In this document: positions 57,973 to 64,000 of the stretch, in pieces | Layout: every line of letters starts with the position of its first letter | How positions within the stretch are numbered: the stretch's first letter is position 1 | Assembly: GCF_010093535.1 (NCBI RefSeq) | Contig: NW_022985183.1 | Coordinates: 780,956 to 844,955 of the forward strand | Length of the DNA stretch: 64,000 bases | From: Lindgomyces ingoldianus | Taxonomy: Eukaryota; Ascomycota; Dothideomycetes; Pleosporales; Lindgomycetaceae | Direction: 5' to 3' | Made by a program: the position numbers and the translations under genes | The notes under the pieces: generated by a model | The model's database searches: none | The model's input: only the letters and a program-made list of their open reading frames with translations | Told to the model about the DNA's origin: nothing

Positions 57973-59129
57973 AGAGGAGGTTTGCAATTACATATTGCCT
58001 AAAATATCACAAAAGTCTCTTAGACAGCTAGACAGAGAAAGCGCTTTTAAGCCCCTAATTAGCTAGCCTTATTAGTAGAGGAGCTAGTAGGGGTCCCCCT
58101 CCTAGTTGCAGGATCCTTAGGGGCTCCGAGCTTCTCTATACAGTCCGCTGAGCACCTGAGATAAATACAATCACACTCGAGCTTGAGCCAGTTGCTCAGC
58201 TCCTACGAATTACAAGGCGCTTGGCTGCGACTTAGTGCGTTAAGCAGCGACTGCAGTGCTGTTGCGGAGACGCTTAGCGTCCATACTGACGATCTAACTG
58301 GATCCAGCAGCCCTGTGTGGCTCTAGAACCCCTTTTGCTATCGATTATTCAATTAAGTTAATTAAAATTCCGAGCGCAGGTTAACTTGATCGCTAATTTT
58401 CTAGGGCGGCGATTGACTTAACTCAATTGACAGCAAGCAATCAAAACAAGCAAAAACTATTAAGGTTCTTGCTTGTTAACAAGTTTGGTGGAATGCCTTC
58501 TCCTCAAAGTCCTATTGCTCGAGATTCCAGATCTAGGGGGGGGGGTTTAAAACGCTACAATAATGTTTTAGTCTGCCTGGTCTCAAGCGAGCTACCCTGG
58601 AATCATCAATATGCAGGAGTTCAGATGCGAAGATCCTCAAAAGGCGATCGATGGCGGTTGTAGTCTGGCTCCGTGTGAGTCTATGTTGAATCAATTAGAA
58701 TGTGTTCTCTTCATAGAGAGTTAGAAAATGTAGTTGCGGAGTGCTAGGGAATGAGGAACGGTGAGATTAGGTGATGTCTTGAAAAAAGCATTGACGAAGT
58801 ATTAAGGGACCTATTTACAAAGGAGAGAGAAAATGAATTAATTGTATGAAGTGAGATAAGAAGGCTGTGATTTAAATTGTACCCCAGCAAGCGAGAAGCA
58901 AAGAAGCGAATTTCCATCCCTTAAGTCCTGTCTTAACTCACGCATATCTTTGCACCTTTGGGCCCTCCAGCCTTCACGTGGTCCGATTCTTTCCAAGGAT
59001 GTAATTTATTTGGCAAAGCATTCGTTCGCAAGAACTCAATGGCCTTTTCAATGCTAGGCAATTATAGTCTAAGTAAATCGTATAGTCCAAACTAAGGCTA
59101 TCCAAAACTATCCGCACGTCAAGCGCCTC
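57973..59129. other. Intergenic, no gene seen
   Basis: Composition returns to normal after about 57.98 kb. A 78-codon frame at 58427-58663 and a poly-G run at 58537-58546 are present; no domain recognised. Confidence 0.4.
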
Positions 59130-59968
59130 GTTTAATCGGGGTTGGACTTATAAGCCGTAACCGTCCCGTTCTTCGAGTTAGAAGGCATGATCGAAGTTAT
59201 GCGGATCAGAGACCCTGTGATGGCCTGCGAGAGCGGCAAATCCAGAGAACACAATGAAAGTTAGGATCACGACCTTGAAAATCCCCAAGAAGCTAAAAAG
59301 CCTAATTCCTCATTTCGGAAAGATAGAGTAGAGAAGGACCGAGAATGTAATCCACATGACTGCAATTCCCCGGGCAGCCCAACCGTCAGGAGTTGTCGAG
59401 CCTGACGCATACAAGACATAGCGCCCGAACGCTAGACTGTTGCCCGAAGAGAAGCCTAGGAGGATCATTTGTGAAGCAAGGACAGAGGTTGCGGCGTATT
59501 TAGGATGCCGGTAAACGCGCTCAAGGTAGTTCTTTTCGCCTCCAGAACGAGGGATTGCCAGACCAAACTCGAGAAAGACCGATAGCCCAGCAAATGTGAG
59601 GATCCCGCCTGGCTAGGAGATCAGGATTAGTGAGCGAAGTAGAAGGCACAAGATTGCATACCGATTACCCCGAGCATCGGGATGACTCCGACAGAGCCAG
59701 TTGCAGCGAAGATACCAGAGGGCGCTGAAAAAACTAAGGGATGAGTGAGCGATTATTGTTACTAACAGGCCTTGAAAACATACTTCCCGTGCCAATCATC
59801 TTGTTTAGAATGAGAAAGACGGCACCTGTGACACCGAGCTTTCTTGAGTCGGTGTATGCATACATATTTTCATCCTGAAAAGTACCGTCATACTCCACGG
59901 TTTTGTTTAAGTCGCCGTGCAGCGTAACCAATCGGAAGTAATCCGATTCGACTGGGAGTTTTCAACCG
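59130..59968 (-). pseudogene. Broken methionine/amino-acid permease (MUP1-like), N-terminal half
   Basis: Read right to left: ESDYFRLVTLHGDLNKTVEY, DENMYAYTDSRKLGVTGAVF, LILNKMIGTGIFSAPSGIFA and TGSVGVIPMLG, joined by introns at about 59791-59740 and 59667-59610. Then GGILTFAGLSVFLEFGLAIP, RSGGEKNYLERVYRHPKYAA, FGRYVLYASGSTTPDGWAAR and FSVLLYSIFPK. Damage: TGA at 59312-59310 where relatives have Trp (FPKWG), a frame change at about 59180 (DHAF|SNSKNG), and loss of everything after NGTVTAYKSNPD, the whole second half. The 5' side also ends in a stop and then AT-rich element sequence. Relatives are high-affinity methionine permeases of the plasma membrane. The TGG-to-TGA change fits RIP. Confidence 0.82.
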
Positions 59969-60020
59969 CCCTACAACTCAGTTTGTTAGTACAATTATAC
60001 AATTACTAGAGGAGCAGAGG

Positions 60021-60676
60021 GGACTACAAGTTGTAGTTAGTATAAACTAATTTACTATACTTATAATATAATTGCTAAGAATTAGTTTGTAGTATAATTA
60101 AATAAGGCAGATTTTATATAATTAACTAACTTACTAAGCTTACTAGCAACTAGCCTATAATAAAGCTAATTCTTTTACAGCTGTAGCGCTTAAATTATTA
60201 CTTTACTAAAAAGATTCCTTTTAAAAGTAATAGTTCTTCTGCCTCTAAAAAAAGCTCTCTTACAGTTGCAACTAGTAGCTAGTATAGAGAGGAAATTAAA
60301 GGCTATCTTAATAATAGTAGAGTACTGTAAATAACTAATTTAGAGCTACTAACTAAGCAGATCTATATACATTAAACAGGTTATAAGATAAATAATACAA
60401 AAATAGGTAATTCCTTACTATTTTTTTATACAATTATACTAAGAGGTAATATAGAAAACTCTGCTAGTTGCACTGCCTATAGCCCTTACGTGCTCTCTAC
60501 AACGCTAATAACTTTACTTTAAGCCTTACCTTAAACCTTACTACTAAAAAAAGTCTATATAAGTTATAATATAATATACTTTTTAGGCTTAAGTATAATT
60601 TAATACAACTTAGAGACGTACTATAACTCTACAATGCACGTGATTGTAACGTATTGTATTCTACAAATTGTAGTCC
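60021..60676. mobile_element. AT-rich element with short terminal inverted repeats
   Basis: Left end ggactacaagttgtag and right end ctacaaattgtagtcc are inverted copies of about 16 bp enclosing 650 bp of very AT-rich, non-coding DNA. No target duplication is obvious. It abuts the 5' end of the methionine-permease relic and may have truncated it. Confidence 0.5.
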
Positions 60677-63662
60677 TTCCTGTTGGTCACGCTGTCGCTG
60701 TGCTTGACCTGATTAGTCTCGACAATTTGGCCTAGCTGCGTCGCCATGTTACAGGAGTTCGAGTGTTGTGATCAAAGTTGGGAGTTGGAATAGAATTTTC
60801 ACCCTCCCCGCGTAGTGCCGGATGGGAAGTCAGCTCCTGCGGAACGGAAAGGTAATATCGCCTGCAGGAGTGGATTAATGAAGCTCACCCAGCAGTGTAA
60901 ACACACCGTCAAAAATGAGGATTTTACAATCACCGAGTTCCCTCATTGGTGAAGTAAATTGCGAATCTCACGCAAAAGGGCGAAGCTTTGTGCCATAGCG
61001 AGACAGTCTTGCGAAAATTGCCTTGGATTACATGGTAGCTGTGTTGTCGTCTAGCGGTGAATCACTCAGCGGCGGCGGCGGATCAGGAAGGGCAGGCGTT
61101 GAGAGAAAACGGAGTAACAATTGATGTTGGCTGCCTTTATCGGATTACTTGCCAGGTTCTGCCATGGTTATACTATTGATGTCGTGATGCGCATCCAATA
61201 TTGCGATCGCAACTCCACCACACTCCGCGCCCAACATCATCATCAACTTGGGTAGCGTAGTATGCCAACCGAGCTCAATCCGAAAGCCGAAGAGAGGCGC
61301 AAAGAGATGTGGAGAGGCGATGCCCCCGAGATGGAGGATCACGGGCGGGGTTGTTACAGACACCCAAGCGGCAGTCTGCGATGCATACATTATGCGCCTC
61401 AGATTCCTCGATCACCCGGCCGTTGATCGTACTGCGAGCGCGAATGTAGTCGTTGCACAAACTATGTGGCGCGAGTTTCTCCATTACTATATTTGAGAAA
61501 GGCTTGATAAATTGCCATGATGCAGAACGGCGTAGAGACCTCGAAGACCATTAGATCTCTTCCGACGTTCCGGACTGAGAGGAAATTTTCAGTCACGGGA
61601 CTAACCTCCATTCCTTTAGAAACTTGGGATACGACCAATGGCGATTGCTAGCTCGTCCGAAAGTATCTATAGTGATATTAGATAGGAACCAATCTATATC
61701 GAACTTTGCTTTTCTTGCCTTTGCGCCCGGCTGCATGCAGCATACCATTATCGCGTATCCTCCTGAGGGGTTAGAGATCACAAGCCTGATCGAAAGACGG
61801 TGATGCCTCAACTGCTTCCCACTCGAAACCACATGGAGATGGCGTCTCCCCAAGGCAGAGACGGTACTTGATTGCAATTTTAGATATGCCCCAAAGATTT
61901 CGATTCCTTTTCCCATTCGACGCTAGAGCGTTAATAGAGCACGGCTTCGGTTTCATTTGTCATCTATAATTTGTGAGATTCAGTACCCTCCCTATTAGTA
62001 AGACAGGTCTGTCAGCGGTTATCTAGCTCAAATAGCAAGTCTAGGGAAGCCATTACGGATACCTTTCAGGTGCTTCATCGTTGGTTGCGAGAACTCACTT
62101 CATAGTGCCCCGGTGGACAATTTCCTGACGTGATCGACCTGAGTGGCTTATACGCAAAGGGATCTGCGAAGCTAATGGCGGAAGTGCAATTGAAGCGATC
62201 CTGATAGAAGTGATGACGGGCCATCTCCCAGGCCGATACACCCACCGATGTATCCTCATGGCAAATGGTCTCGGCCTAGATCTATTTTATGACTGTCTTT
62301 CACCTCACAGCTACCTGCCAACCTTGAGCAACGCCACTCCCACCTTTGACTCTCATTAAAACTTGATGTCGTTCGCGACCTAACGTCAGTTAATCCATTC
62401 CTTCGTCTCAAATGTTGGACATCTGACCACCACGAAGTGACCCCAACAGCGCGGCGCGAGCCAATCCAGCTCACCGATGTCAGACGAAGAATGCCTCAGA
62501 CCACTCAAATGCGTCTTCTTTTAGAACCTATTTCACATGATTTATATATTCTCTCCACCACGAGGTCTTGAGGTCGGGCTTGCTTTCCCATTTAAACATT
62601 TTCAGCCCCAATGCTTCTAGTGGTCCGTGCGGTTCCGTTGACACCTCCAGGCTCCCCGTCGTCGAGCCAAGTTTGCCTGGAAGTTAAATATACAGCAGGG
62701 TCTTTTATGACGACGTACTCTCTACCTTGCGAGAGTATTCCTTAAACCTTGTTAGGTTGAATCTCGCTGTGCGTTGGAACCCTGAATTGGAACTCTGACT
62801 GTGTGGTTCTGCACTAAGGCGATGTTTTTTCTGAGAGCTCGGTATTGTATACCCCGAGACCGACCCTATTCCGATTCAACACACTGCTGACACACGTAAA
62901 CTCAGCAGCCACAATGATGTCTCCGTCTTCTGCAACCGAACCCCTGGGCAGGAATATGAAGGATGCGTCGCTCTTTCAGGGGACCCTCAAACGTCAGTGC
63001 TGCGGTGGTTCCAGATACCGGGTCAATTTCAGCTCAAGCCACGTTGCGCGGTGTTCGTAAGATTGGCCAAGGGATTCCTCTAGCGCCACGCCTTCGGACT
63101 TCAAATGCTCTCTCTCGGCCAATGCATGTGCTTAGGAAACAAGAATGAACGGAGACTGTCACCTGGGCTGGCTCCTGCCATGCTGCGGGTCTCCCATGTC
63201 ACCCATCTAGGAGGGAATAGACGGGCAGTCTCTAAGCTGAATTAACGATGCAGCTAATCAAGGACCCACTCAATGTGTGGAACTTATCATGTGGTAGAAT
63301 TCGCTTTAGGAGGAAACTTAACACCATAGCATTTAGTATCACGTTCGGCAAATACTACAAATGAATGTCATTGGCACCGGATCGAACATCTGCATAGGAT
63401 TGGGTTGCAGAGCTCCTTCTAACATCAACACCGCGATTTCTCACCCACATCTGCAAGCCTCACTTCACTTTTTCTCGGCTTCCGCTAGACTGGAACACCA
63501 ACACACCTCTGGAAAATATGTCTTTTTTTCATTGGTTTTTGCCCGGATCAAATCTAGAGAAGTTTCAGCTCCTGGCCCCATTTTTTCTCACCTTGCTCCA
63601 GTCCACCCACAGGACAAGTTTCCGACCCTGGCCCCACTTCTCGTGTCGTCTCTGAATTCACT
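60677..63662. other. Intergenic, 3 kb without a supported gene
   Basis: Several frames of 60-107 codons on the minus strand (61145-61390, 61593-61956, 62256-62474) look partly protein-like, for example PPVILHLGGIASPHLFAPLF and GFEWEAVEASPSFDQACDL, but no family is recognised and stops intervene. They may be decayed genes. The + strand at 62914-63060 has a 49-codon frame from a local ATG, also unassigned. Confidence 0.4.
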
Positions 63663-63670
63663 TATAAAAG
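63663..63670 (+). promoter_or_regulatory. TATA box of the ANL enzyme gene
   Basis: TATAAAAG 100 bp upstream of the first ATG at 63763. Confidence 0.6.
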
Positions 63671-63762
63671 ACTGAGAGGCGTCTCCAATACAAGAGACCA
63701 GGCTCGAGATCCTTAAAACAGAACCTCCAGCCGGACGTACTTCAACCTAATGTCTTAGTTAC

Positions 63763-64000
63763 ATGATGGGGACACATCATGGTCCAGATTTCATTCTTCC
63801 GCCCTTTGATCCGACCTCCCCGCCTGCCCTAGGGACACCTATCAAAACTGTTGCCGAACTGATCGATTTCAACGCCGACAAAAATGCCAACTACCTCTTC
63901 TGCCTGCAAGCGGAGCGAGCTGTCCAGGGTGCCAAAGATTCAACCTTTCTCCCGATAACCTTCAAGACACTTCGAGACCTTATCTTCGGCTGCCAGCAAT
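63763..64000 (+). CDS. Adenylate-forming (NRPS-like / ANL) enzyme, 5' end only
   Basis: The frame is open from the ATG at 63763 (or 63766) to the window's end, 79 residues. It reads PDFILPPFDPTSPPALGTPI, then KTVAELIDFNADKNANYLFC, LQAERAV and FLPITFKTLRDLIFGCQQ. The pattern [T/S]VAELIDFNA...[D/N]YLFCLQAE...ITFKTLRD is the N-terminal start of the adenylation domain in fungal NRPS-like and acyl-CoA-synthetase-like proteins, which activate a carboxylic acid as acyl-AMP. Core A-motifs, carrier and reductase domains would lie outside, so the class and product are open. The TATA box 100 bp upstream supports the start. It may open a secondary-metabolite cluster to the right. Confidence 0.75.
   Translation, partial: MMGTHHGPDFILPPFDPTSPPALGTPIKTVAELIDFNADKNANYLFCLQAERAVQGAKDSTFLPITFKTLRDLIFGCQQ

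Noticed and set aside
1..64000. tRNA, rRNA or other structured RNA genes
   Set aside because: I looked for A-box/B-box-like GGTTCGAATCC patterns and found none that fold into a cloverleaf; a tRNAscan/Infernal run would settle this.

Overview
The window is nuclear DNA of a filamentous ascomycete (Pezizomycotina). The evidence is many short introns (about 45-70 bp, GT...CTAAY...AG), fungus-specific families (secreted dipeptidyl-peptidase 5, AA1-like secreted protein, DUF7514, DUF4470-MYND, PTH11/rhodopsin-domain proteins), and AT-rich islands full of stop codons with decayed genes and transposon remains, which resemble repeat-induced point mutation (RIP). I cannot fix the class or species from sequence alone.

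Layout. 0-2.1 kb: an MFS transporter running off the left edge. 2.1-8.2 kb: gene-poor, with a broken secreted-protein exon, a clearly recognisable dead NACHT-WD40 (NLR) gene and a 385-bp TA-flanked MITE. 8.3-10.6 kb: dpp5. 11.0-12.1 kb: a dead ankyrin-repeat gene. 12.5-13.2 kb: an AA1-like (Alt a 1 family) secreted protein. 14.3-15.0 kb: a 670-bp hAT-type MITE with an exact 8-bp target duplication. 17.3-19.7 kb: an arsenite methyltransferase with a cysteine-pair tail, divergent from a bZIP regulator.

20.2-45.1 kb is the gene-dense core: sti1 co-chaperone, a tandem-FolB protein, ugp1, a DUF7514 protein, a tricalbin-like multi-C2 protein, a cytochrome P450, a dual-specificity phosphatase and a DUF4470/MYND protein. 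46.7-54.1 kb holds two rhodopsin-domain membrane proteins flanking an APC amino-acid/GABA-type permease, with an AT-rich repeat and a RING2/IBR relic between. 54.1-63.7 kb is accessory DNA: AT-rich, repeat-filled, with a 1.1-kb near-perfect palindrome, a decayed hAT copy, a dead methionine-permease fragment and another TIR-bounded element. At the right edge an adenylate-forming (NRPS-like/ANL) enzyme begins behind a good TATA box.

Working together: most core genes are independent housekeeping units. The strongest functional pair is the ArsM-bZIP divergent unit, whose shared promoter carries an imperfect palindrome; I infer, without proof, an arsenic-responsive module. The rest of the novelty lies in the mobile-element families and the decayed NLR/ankyrin genes. 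I found no RNA gene, no CRISPR array and no clearly unprecedented multi-gene system.
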